This document shows, one piece after another, positions 57,234 to 64,000 of a stretch of 64,000 nt of DNA. This stretch comes from Candidatus Enterococcus courvalinii. Its GTDB lineage: Bacteria > Bacillota > Bacilli > Lactobacillales > Enterococcaceae. The notes beneath the pieces were generated by a model. That model was given only the letters and a program-made list of their open reading frames with translations, did no database searches and was not told the DNA's origin. Location: contig NZ_JAFLWI010000019.1 of NCBI RefSeq assembly GCF_017315945.1, positions 1 through 64,000 on the forward strand, read 5' to 3'. Within the stretch, counting starts at the first letter, position 1, and each line of letters begins with the position of its first letter. A program made the translations under genes and the position numbers.

Positions 57234-58376
57234 ATGGGTAGAAAAACAACAAAAGAAGGTGTTTTAAGAAGGTTATATGCTGAATCAATGGGGAGATGTA
57301 TGAACCCTAATTGTCAAATATCTTTGTTTCTTGATGCAGGAGACATTATTGAGAGAGCACATATAGTTCCTTACTGTGATGGAGAAGATAATTCGTTTGA
57401 TAATTTACTTGTTTTATGTCCAAATTGTCATACGAATTTTGATAAAAATAAACTATTTAATACAAGTGAGGTAAGATCGTGGAAGCTAAAAAGAATGTCA
57501 GAGGTGGAATCATTTTTCTCTAAAAAATATAAAACATTTTTGGAAATGAAAGAAGTAATAAAACCATTGCTTTTGGATAACAAATCCATTTTCGAAAATT
57601 ATTACATCGGAGAAAATAAAAATCTGTGGGAAAAATTTGAAGGTAAGGTACTAGTTAATAATGCGACAATTAAAGGAATTCTTGAAAATAATTTGAACTT
57701 ACTACAAAAATCTGATGTTTATGAATCCAATTTAGAAATTGTTATGAATTTCATTGCACATATAAATGAATTTCGGCTTACACGTGGGTCGGGTGAAAAG
57801 ATTAGGAAAGTTTTATATCCCAAAGAGGTTGATTCTATATTCGGCGTTCAATCTATTGAGGATTCCTTGTCACCATCTACTGAGTCTCTTGAAGTATTTT
57901 TGAAGAAAATGATTCATGAAGATCGGCTTGTCAGTATTGGTCTTGGTTATGATCAACCGTATATCACTATAAAGGAAAATGATTGTGAAAGTGATGTATA
58001 TCTTTGTGACACGCCTAGGTTAAGACAACTGTACTTTGATAACAAATGTTTTAGAGCTACAAAAGTTAGATTGGATAGCTTGAATTTTATTCTTAAGTAT
58101 TTAAGAAATAATGGGATTTCATTTGAGTATAAGGAAAAGGGAAATTTACGGGAAATCGTTGTTGCAGATATTAATATTATTTTTGTATACGAATATTGTA
58201 TAAGTAAAGAATTTCTAACTAGGCTAGCACCTCCAGCTAATACCGTCATTGTTAACTTACATAATTGGAATGGGGAAAAGTGTATATCTAAGGAAGCTTG
58301 TGAATTAGCTGATAATTTAGATGTGAGGCTACTATATACTAATAATTTTTATAGTTTTATACGAGGAGTCAAATGA
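57234..58376 (+). CDS. HNH endonuclease-domain protein
   Basis: The N-terminal HNH zinc domain is complete: Cys22-x4-Cys27, His43 (RAHIVPY), Asn57 (DNLL), Cys62-x2-Cys65-His66 and Asp70. About 300 residues of a separate C-terminal domain follow that I do not recognise. AAAAGGAG lies eight bases before ATG 57234. The stop overlaps the start of the nucleotidyltransferase gene (ATGA), so the two are coupled. This pairing on a mobile element suggests defence or toxin-antitoxin function. Confidence 0.8.
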   Translation: MGRKTTKEGVLRRLYAESMGRCMNPNCQISLFLDAGDIIERAHIVPYCDGEDNSFDNLLVLCPNCHTNFDKNKLFNTSEVRSWKLKRMSEVESFFSKKYKTFLEMKEVIKPLLLDNKSIFENYYIGENKNLWEKFEGKVLVNNATIKGILENNLNLLQKSDVYESNLEIVMNFIAHINEFRLTRGSGEKIRKVLYPKEVDSIFGVQSIEDSLSPSTESLEVFLKKMIHEDRLVSIGLGYDQPYITIKENDCESDVYLCDTPRLRQLYFDNKCFRATKVRLDSLNFILKYLRNNGISFEYKEKGNLREIVVADINIIFVYEYCISKEFLTRLAPPANTVIVNLHNWNGEKCISKEACELADNLDVRLLYTNNFYSFIRGVK

Positions 58377-58666
58377 AAAGTGATATTTTAATGGGAATTG
58401 AAAAAAATCTTTTTTTATTTAGCTATTTTGATAATGTCTATCTCTTTGGTTCATTCTTAGAATCAGAGAGAAATTTTCGGGATATTGATATACTGTTACT
58501 TTACTCAGCGTTTTCACGAGAAATTCCAACTGCAGTGATTGAAATAAGACAGGCTCTTGAAGGCCAATTTAGATATCCTATCGATATAACTGCTCTGAGT
58601 TTTGAAGAAGAAAAAAATATCGGTTTTTTATTGAGAATAAACAATAATTACTTAAAAATTAAATAG
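58373..58666 (+). CDS. Minimal nucleotidyltransferase
   Basis: The 97-residue protein shows the pol-beta superfamily core: Gly26-Ser27 in LFGSFLES, Asp37 and Asp39 in FRDIDILL, and a third acidic residue, Asp71, in PIDIT. All three metal ligands are present, so it should be active. Minimal NTases often pair with HEPN toxins and modify them by AMPylation; here the partner is the HNH protein. It overlaps that gene by four bases. Confidence 0.75.
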   Translation: MKSDILMGIEKNLFLFSYFDNVYLFGSFLESERNFRDIDILLLYSAFSREIPTAVIEIRQALEGQFRYPIDITALSFEEEKNIGFLLRINNNYLKIK

Positions 58667-59002
58667 GTTTTAAAACTGAGGCACTTTATAATTGAAAGTA
58701 TGTGATAAATTAGAGATGGTGATTATAGCCGTGAGATGGCACGATAAGAGACACAAGGAGACAAAATAGATCGTTTTTTCTGATGTTTGATTTTGAGTAT
58801 TGTTTCATTGTAGTTCTCAGTTGTAAAAAATTTAAGAATATTTGATAAATAAGTTTAATATTATCGCAACTACTGACAATTAAGCCAATAATTGATTCGA
58901 AATAATTATATCAATTTGGATATAGAAGGGATCTTACTCAAAAAGTCACATTTTGAAATAAAATACAAATCAGTTTAAATAGAGCATGCTTTTAATATGA
59001 TT
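58667..59002. other. AT-rich tail of the element without a supported gene
   Basis: A possible 24-codon frame ending in VIIAVRWHDKRHKETK runs to about 58768, but it has no clear ribosome binding site. Nothing else is recognised before the 47-bp repeat. Confidence 0.4.
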
Positions 59003-59049
59003 TGTATAATACACTGGCGAGTATTTTTTGACCATACTTTTGACCTTCT
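59003..59049. repeat. 47-bp perfect direct repeat, outer copy near attR
   Basis: This is identical to 55776-55822. It contains the two TTTTGACC motifs found in the int 3' end and lies 105 bases inside attR, the position expected for integrase arm-binding sites. Confidence 0.85.
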
Positions 59050-59154
59050 CAATCGAATTTTATTGAGTTTTATCAGCTTTTTTCATTATTCAAATATCCC
59101 GTGTTTAAGCGGTTTTTAGCTGTTTAGGAACCACCAGAAAGCAATCCAGCTCTC

Positions 59155-59189
59155 AATACGGTCTCAAAGACGCAAACGCTGCAGAATAA
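59155..59189 (+). repeat. attR: 35-bp direct repeat
   Basis: 34 of 35 bases match the rpmE2 3' end at 42535-42569. The native rpmE2 tail and terminator follow, so this was the chromosomal right border. Confidence 0.93.
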
Positions 59190-59215
59190 TCAAATTATTG
59201 TTTATGCAATATTTG

Positions 59216-59251
59216 GCAGACCTCATCTTCGGGTGGGGTCTGTTTTTTTGC
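59216..59251 (+). terminator. Original rpmE2 terminator, displaced by the element
   Basis: GCAGACCTCA pairs with TGGGGTCTGT around TCTTCGGG and is followed by a T-run. It now lies 16.6 kb from rpmE2. Confidence 0.8.
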
Positions 59252-59383
59252 ATATTTTTTATTCTTAGTTCGACATAGTTGGATTGATTCGTTGCAAACA
59301 AATAAAAAATTGCCAATGATAAAATGAGTTGAATCTATATTTTGTGTTCACATTTCTATAGTTTGTTCATGTACTTCTTTTTA

Positions 59384-59397
59384 AGTAAGCGCTATCA
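59384..59397 (+). promoter_or_regulatory. Candidate cre site upstream of the GH85 gene
   Basis: AGTAAGCGCTATCA matches the catabolite-responsive element consensus TGWAARCGYTWNCW at 13 of 14 positions. It lies 37 bases ahead of the start codon, so CcpA would probably repress. Confidence 0.65.
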
Positions 59398-59433
59398 TTT
59401 CACTGGGATAAAAAACTATAGGAGGAATCATGG

Positions 59434-62277
59434 ATGAATTGTTGGGTAAAAAGTGGAGTAGGATTGTTGTTGGCATTGAGTGTAGTTGGAGTTTCAGGAT
59501 GCGGTGTCGAAAATAAAGCAGAGTCAAATTCGATTGACTATCAGGAAACGGAAGAAGCAAAAGTTGATCGAGGTATGGCAAATCAACCAGAATCTTCTTA
59601 TTGGTTTCCAGAAGAATTATTGCAATGGGATTTTTCAAAAGACGAGGATGCAAAATACAATGTTAGTACTGTACCATTGGCAACACGAGTAGATAAAACA
59701 AAATTGATTCCTTCAAATAAAACACAAAATTCAGAGATGAAAGTAGTGGCTTTATCCATTATGAACAGTAGTACCAGCGGCAATGCACCACGAGGAATCA
59801 ATACATTTGATGCCAATGTTTTTTCTAACTGGCAATATATCGACCAACTTGTTTACTGGGGTGGTTCATCTGGTGAAGGGATTATTGTTCCTCCAAGTCC
59901 GGATGTGATTGATGCGGCGCATAAAAACGGTGTGCCAGTGTTAGGAACGGTGTTCTTTCCACAAACCGCGCATGGTGGGAAACTCGAATGGTTAGATACT
60001 TTCTTGGAAAAAGATGCCGATGGGACATTTCCTTTAGTCGACAAGCTGATTGAAGTTGCACAAAGTTATGGATTTGATGGCTGGTTCATTAACCAAGAAA
60101 CAGATACAGTTGTGACTAGTTTTGATGAGGCGAAAGAAAACAAAAATGAGCAAACAGCAGATAATGCTGGCGGATTGAATAAAGAACATGCCGACTTGAT
60201 GCAAGAATTTATCAAAGAATTTAAGAAGAAACAAGCTGATTTAGCTATCATGTGGTATGATTCGATGACATCTGAAGGAAAAATGGATTGGCAAAATGCT
60301 TTGACCGATCAAAACCAAGCTTATTTAGTAGATGCAGACATGAATCCGGTAGCGGATAGCATGTTTTTGAATTTCTGGTGGAATACGGAGCAATTGGCAA
60401 GTAAGGAACTTTTGAAAGCATCTAAGAAAAAAGCAAATGAATTAGGGATTGATCCTTATGATTTATTTGCAGGAATTGATGTTCAAGAAAAAGGCTATGC
60501 TACATCAGTTGATTGGGATTTATTTGTGGATGACAAAGGTGTTCCTTATACTTCTTTAGGATTATATGTTCCTAGTTGGACGTACAGTTCTGCTAGTGAT
60601 CCAGATGATTTTCAAAATCGGGAAGAACGTTTTTGGGTCAATGACAAAGGAGATCCAACTCAAACTACCGCGTTAGAAGGACAAGATTGGCCGGGAATTT
60701 CAACGTATGCGTTGGAGCAAACAGCCATCACTTCTTTGCCTTTTGTAACGAATTTCAATACAGGAAATGGGTATAATTATTTCATTAAGGGCCAAAAGGT
60801 ATCTAGCTTAGATTGGAATAATCGAAGCATGCAAGATATCATGCCGACATATCGTTGGGTAATGGAACATGAAAATAACAATGATTTATCAATTAGGATG
60901 GATTATGCGGATGCTTTCAATGGTGGAAATTCTTTACTATTTAGAGGGAATATGACCAAAAATTCTGCTAGTCAAGTGAAACTTTATCGAATGGAAACAG
61001 CAGTAACAAAAGATTCAGAAATAACTACAACTGCTAAAGCATCAGATACGACCAACCTAGCTATTGTCTTGACATTTGAAGACGGAGGTACAGAAACGAT
61101 TGAATCAAGTGAAAAAGTAGTGAATGAGTGGACAACTTTGACGTATTCATTAGAAAAATTTGCAGGAAGAACGGTCACTTCGCTGTCTTATAAAATAACT
61201 TCAGAAAAAACAAATGACACTTATGAATTACATTTAGGACAGCTTGCAATGACTGATTCACCTACCACAGAGAAATTGGCTGTTGCAAATGCTGAAGTAG
61301 AAGACGTCGTTTTTGATGAAGAAGAAAGTAATTATGCAGGGATTCGCTTAGTGTGGAATAGCAAAGAAAGTCAAGCAAATCATTATGAAATTTATCGAAT
61401 AAATAAAGATGATACTCGTTCTTTCCTAGGTGCTACGCCTGCAACGACACATTACATCAATGGGTTGGAAAGACAAAAGAACACGCAGCAAACAAACTTG
61501 GAAATCGTTCCCGTCGATGCTCTTGGAAATCGAGGCGTGGCATCAGATCCAATTTCTTTTGAATGGCCAGATAATACATTACCAAAAGCGAGTTTTACTG
61601 CTTCTAAAACAATGGCGGCTCCTGGGGAACAAATTAGTTTCACAAATACATCTTCTTCGAATACAGACAAAGTAACTTGGGAATTTGAAGGCGGTAATAT
61701 TGAAACAAGTACGGAAGACGCACCTGTCGTTACTTATGATAAAGAAGGTGTGTATAAAGTAAAATTGACCGCAGAAAATGAAGAAGGAAAAACACCGATT
61801 GAGATAGAGGGCTTGATTACGATTAGTCAAAAAGTCCCTGCAGAATTAGCGTTGTTATCGTTAAATGCGAAAACAGAAGCTTCTTCGTTTACTAATGATT
61901 CAGAAGCGCCAGAATTTGCAGTTGATGGGAAACTCGAAACAAAATGGTGTGCAACAGGAACGCCTCCCCATGAAATCATTGTCGACCTAGGTGCCAATCA
62001 AACTGTCAGTGAAGTTCGATTAGCACATGCTGAAGCAGGTGGCGAAAATGCAGATATGAATACAAAAGCTTATACAATCGAAGTAAGTCAAGATGGAAAA
62101 GAGTATAAGAAAGTATCGCGAACGATCAATAATACGAAAAAAAATAGTATCAATACCTTTGCTGTCGAACAAGCGCGATACGTAAAAGTAAGTGTGGACA
62201 AACCTACACAAGGCTCAGATACAGCAGTGCGAATTTATGACTTGGGTGTTTATGGAATGAAAGAGTTGCTGAAATAA
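59434..62277 (+). CDS. GH85 endo-beta-N-acetylglucosaminidase lipoprotein
   Basis: The 947-residue protein is a surface lipoprotein: signal peptide, lipobox VSGC with Cys23. The GH85 catalytic domain (about 80-600) contains YWGGSSGEGIIVPP and GFDGWFINQETD, with the catalytic Asn220 and Glu222 pair two residues apart as in Endo-A. A beta-sandwich region, a fibronectin-like part, a PKD-like domain (about 710-790) and a C-terminal F5/8 discoidin-like domain (about 800-947) follow. It should release N-glycans from glycoproteins for use as carbon. ATG 59434 lies eight bases after GGAGG. Confidence 0.9.
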   Translation: MNCWVKSGVGLLLALSVVGVSGCGVENKAESNSIDYQETEEAKVDRGMANQPESSYWFPEELLQWDFSKDEDAKYNVSTVPLATRVDKTKLIPSNKTQNSEMKVVALSIMNSSTSGNAPRGINTFDANVFSNWQYIDQLVYWGGSSGEGIIVPPSPDVIDAAHKNGVPVLGTVFFPQTAHGGKLEWLDTFLEKDADGTFPLVDKLIEVAQSYGFDGWFINQETDTVVTSFDEAKENKNEQTADNAGGLNKEHADLMQEFIKEFKKKQADLAIMWYDSMTSEGKMDWQNALTDQNQAYLVDADMNPVADSMFLNFWWNTEQLASKELLKASKKKANELGIDPYDLFAGIDVQEKGYATSVDWDLFVDDKGVPYTSLGLYVPSWTYSSASDPDDFQNREERFWVNDKGDPTQTTALEGQDWPGISTYALEQTAITSLPFVTNFNTGNGYNYFIKGQKVSSLDWNNRSMQDIMPTYRWVMEHENNNDLSIRMDYADAFNGGNSLLFRGNMTKNSASQVKLYRMETAVTKDSEITTTAKASDTTNLAIVLTFEDGGTETIESSEKVVNEWTTLTYSLEKFAGRTVTSLSYKITSEKTNDTYELHLGQLAMTDSPTTEKLAVANAEVEDVVFDEEESNYAGIRLVWNSKESQANHYEIYRINKDDTRSFLGATPATTHYINGLERQKNTQQTNLEIVPVDALGNRGVASDPISFEWPDNTLPKASFTASKTMAAPGEQISFTNTSSSNTDKVTWEFEGGNIETSTEDAPVVTYDKEGVYKVKLTAENEEGKTPIEIEGLITISQKVPAELALLSLNAKTEASSFTNDSEAPEFAVDGKLETKWCATGTPPHEIIVDLGANQTVSEVRLAHAEAGGENADMNTKAYTIEVSQDGKEYKKVSRTINNTKKNSINTFAVEQARYVKVSVDKPTQGSDTAVRIYDLGVYGMKELLK

Positions 62278-62335
62278 AAGGGTGATAAGTAGATACGCAA
62301 ACTTATTTACGAAAAAGGAAACAAGTGAAATAAAT

Positions 62336-62374
62336 TTAGGAGCTGTGACAAAAGTCTTGTCACACTCCTTTTTC
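62336..62374 (+). terminator. Terminator after the GH85 gene
   Basis: TAGGAGCTGTGACAA pairs with TTGTCACACTCCT and is followed by a T-run. Confidence 0.85.
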
Positions 62375-62519
62375 TGAATCAATGGTGGTCCAAGCAACTC
62401 CTCAGAATAGGTCTACTTTAAAGTTTGACAAACAAGTTCTGAGACTCAGTCAGTAAGAATGATTTTAAATGAGATTTTTAAATTGTTTCAGCTAGTGTTG
62501 TATACGTTAGGTCTTTTAA

Positions 62520-62678
62520 TAAATTTTTACCCAAAATTTTAAGGGACAAGAATATTTGGGATTGTATCCATATCTCGAATACGAAAAAAATTCGATTACC
62601 CATGTATATAAATTTTGGGTAATTAATCCAGAAAAAAATGAATATAAAGAAAAATTAAGTCATTGGCTCAATCTGTAA
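62520..62678 (+). pseudogene. C-terminal fragment of an unidentified gene
   Basis: One frame stays open with protein-like composition (EYLGLYPYLEYEKNSITHVY, then KFWVINPEKNEYKEKLSHWL) and ends in TAA, but it has no start codon or ribosome binding site. A stop precedes it. I read it as the tail of a deleted gene; the family is not recognised. Confidence 0.4.
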
Positions 62679-62693
62679 GTGATTTTTTAGAAT

Positions 62694-62730
62694 ATAAAAG
62701 ACGATATTCCCGTATCGTCTTTTTTCTTTT
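62694..62730 (+). terminator. Terminator hairpin after the gene fragment
   Basis: AAAAGACGATA pairs with TATCGTCTTTT around TTCCCG, followed by a T-run. Confidence 0.85.
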
Positions 62731-62878
62731 ACTCTTTCTGTCAATCATTAAAAAATATCCTTTTCCGGATAATTCAGACAAAAAGTTGGCAGTTTACTGG
62801 TTAATAGGTACACTTAGAAAGAGGAATAATCAACAGAATCCCTTACAATAATTAAGAGAAAAAAGGACGTGGTCTGAA

Positions 62879-63514
62879 ATGAAAAAATATCGTGGAGCAA
62901 TTGCGATCTCGGTGATCATTACTCTGCTTCCACTTGTGGCAAGCGCCATTTTTTGGGAAGAAATTCCGAATCAAGTTGCCACACATTTTGATTTGAATTG
63001 GCAAGCGAATGGTTGGAGTTCGAAAGAATTTGCGTTGATTGGCTTACCACTTCTTCTGGCGGGTTTACAATTATTGGTTGCCTTTTTTGTGTTGAATGAT
63101 CCAAAGCAAAAAGTGACAAAACGCTGGATTATTTATGGTGTTTTAGGAATCATTCCACTGGTTGCCCTTTTTGTTCAAGCGTTAACGATCAGTTATGCTT
63201 TAGGTAATCAAGTAACATGGTTGATGAAAATTAGCCCCACCGCATTGATCGGTGTCATCTTTATTTTTTCAGGAGTGATTTTGACTGCTGTCCCACAAAA
63301 TTATACAGTGGGTATTCGTTTACCTTGGACATTGAGCAGTGAAAAAAATTGGGTACAAACAAATCGGCTTGGGGCCAAAATATTTATCGCAGGTGGTATT
63401 GTGATGTTACTTGCAGGTCTTGTTTCATGGGAATTTTTGATGCTACCAATTATTGTGATTGTTATTTTGATCCCAACGATCTATTCATTTTGGTTGCACC
63501 GAAAAGGAATTTGA
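62879..63514 (+). CDS. SdpI-like / DUF1648 membrane protein
   Basis: The 211-residue protein has six membrane helices. The N-terminal DUF1648 pattern is PNQVATHFDLNWQANGWSSKE. The C-terminal SdpI signature is VGIRLPWTLSSEKNWVQTNRLGAKIF. Bacillus SdpI gives immunity to the SdpC toxin and senses it; most homologues have unknown roles. No SdpR-like repressor is adjacent. AAAGGACG precedes the ATG. Confidence 0.88.
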   Translation: MKKYRGAIAISVIITLLPLVASAIFWEEIPNQVATHFDLNWQANGWSSKEFALIGLPLLLAGLQLLVAFFVLNDPKQKVTKRWIIYGVLGIIPLVALFVQALTISYALGNQVTWLMKISPTALIGVIFIFSGVILTAVPQNYTVGIRLPWTLSSEKNWVQTNRLGAKIFIAGGIVMLLAGLVSWEFLMLPIIVIVILIPTIYSFWLHRKGI

Positions 63515-63584
63515 TAAAGTGAAGAAGAGTAAAATAGCAGAAACAAATAGGTTAAAAATGACTGGTTTTAGGAGATGAAGAGGA

Positions 63585-63974
63585 ATGCACATTGAACATT
63601 TAGCTGTTTGGACGAAAGATTTGGAAAAAATGAGAACGTTTTACGAAAAATATTTCCATGCAACAAGTAGTGAGCGCTATCGTAATCCAAAAACACAATT
63701 TCAATCTTACTTTTTAAGTTTTGATTCAGGAAGTCGCTTAGAATTGACAACGAAACCGCATCTAGCAAATCGGGTCACAGATCATCTAGGGTATGCACAC
63801 TTAGCGATGGCGGTAGGGACGAAACAAGAGGTGGACCGTTTCACTGACCAGCTTGTCCAAGATGGTTATCCTTTACTGAGTGGACCGCGAACAACAGGGG
63901 ATGGCTACTATGAGGCAGTAATCCAAGATCCAGAAGGAAATTTGATTGAATTAACGACAGATTTGGTTGACTGA
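63585..63974 (+). CDS. VOC-superfamily (glyoxalase-like) protein
   Basis: The 129-residue protein starts MHIEHLAVWTKDLEKMRTFY and carries the paired beta-alpha-beta-beta-beta modules of the vicinal oxygen chelate fold. Likely metal ligands are His5, Glu in SRLELTT, His in YAHLAM and Glu in GNLIELTTD. It could be a glyoxalase, dioxygenase or resistance protein; the activity is not specified by the sequence. GGAGATGAAGAGG lies ahead of the ATG. Confidence 0.85.
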   Translation: MHIEHLAVWTKDLEKMRTFYEKYFHATSSERYRNPKTQFQSYFLSFDSGSRLELTTKPHLANRVTDHLGYAHLAMAVGTKQEVDRFTDQLVQDGYPLLSGPRTTGDGYYEAVIQDPEGNLIELTTDLVD

Positions 63975-64000
63975 TTATGAATAAAAAGGTGGGGAATATG
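63975..64000 (+). other. Start of the next gene at the window edge
   Basis: AGGTGGGG followed by ATG at 63998-64000 looks like the ribosome binding site and start codon of a further plus-strand gene that lies outside the window. Confidence 0.4.

Larger units (their letters stand above)
42535..59154. mobile_element. 16.6-kb integrative (probably mobilizable or satellite) element in rpmE2
   Basis: The element is bounded by the 35-bp repeats. An integrase gene at the left end reads toward attL, followed by a xis-like gene and an HUH replication gene. Cargo includes an Rgg-type regulator with a bacteriocin-like cluster, an IS30 relic, three genes of unknown function and an HNH/nucleotidyltransferase pair. 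Much of the cargo is more AT-rich than the flanking core genes. No type IV secretion, coupling protein or phage structural gene is seen, so transfer would need a helper. Confidence 0.9.

Noticed and set aside
42535-59189. Prophage
   Set aside because: No terminase, portal, capsid, tail, holin or lysin gene is present; int, xis-like and rep alone do not make a phage.
42535-59189. Self-transmissible conjugative element
   Set aside because: No VirB4-, VirD4/FtsK-like or other mating-pair genes are seen; at most it is mobilizable.

Overview
The window is a low-GC Firmicutes chromosome and almost certainly comes from Enterococcus. The gene order pyrG-fba-murA(murAB)-rho-rpmE2, the miaA-hflX-ynbB-glnR-glnA string, ezrA, rex, a T-box ahead of valS, rpoY-rnjA and an EfrAB-type ABC pair all fit this genus. 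I think the E. faecium/hirae/durans side is more likely than E. faecalis, but no marker here settles the species.

Region 1 (1-42.5 kb) is conserved core. It holds two tRNA-Asn copies and a tRNA-Thr, a CadD-type transporter, pepC, a fructosamine-kinase-like gene and acyl-ACP thioesterase, asparaginase, ezrA, a cysteine desulfurase-thiI pair (tRNA thiolation), rex, T-box-valS, folC-HAD-radC, a cold-shock gene, rpoY-rnjA, efrAB, clpP with a CtsR operator, miaA-hflX-ynbB, glnR-glnA with a GlnR operator, pyrG behind a reiterative-transcription attenuator, fba, murA, rho and rpmE2. Two non-genic items stand out. One is a decayed three-repeat CRISPR array of type II-A character between glnA and pyrG (35.84-36.01 kb). 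The other is a pair of inverted ~180-bp repeat blocks that bracket the desulfurase-thiI operon.

Region 2 (42.535-59.154 kb) is a 16.6-kb integrative element in the 3' end of rpmE2. It is bounded by a 35-bp direct repeat (34/35 identical) that restores the rpmE2 end. The left arm carries a tyrosine integrase, a small xis-like protein, an HUH replication initiator, a candidate origin hairpin and a small accessory protein. The middle is a peptide-signalling and bacteriocin-like cluster: an Rgg-type regulator, a divergent 20-residue hydrophobic peptide ORF with a strong ribosome binding site, a Sec-secreted 215-aa protein, small membrane proteins, a short aromatic-rich ORF and an ABC ATPase/permease pair. 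After an IS30-family relic come three co-directional genes of unknown function (one with an RX4H motif like HEPN nucleases). A second cargo block follows: a small hydrophobic peptide with a pentapeptide-like protein, then an HNH endonuclease overlapping a minimal nucleotidyltransferase. This block is bracketed by a perfect 47-bp repeat that contains integrase arm-type sequence. No conjugation or phage structural genes are visible, so the element looks like an IME or satellite that would need a helper to transfer.

Region 3 (59.2-64 kb) returns to chromosome: a GH85 endo-beta-N-acetylglucosaminidase lipoprotein behind a candidate cre site, a gene relic, an SdpI-like membrane protein and a VOC-family protein.

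All assignments come from reading the sequence and recalled family knowledge; no database search was run.
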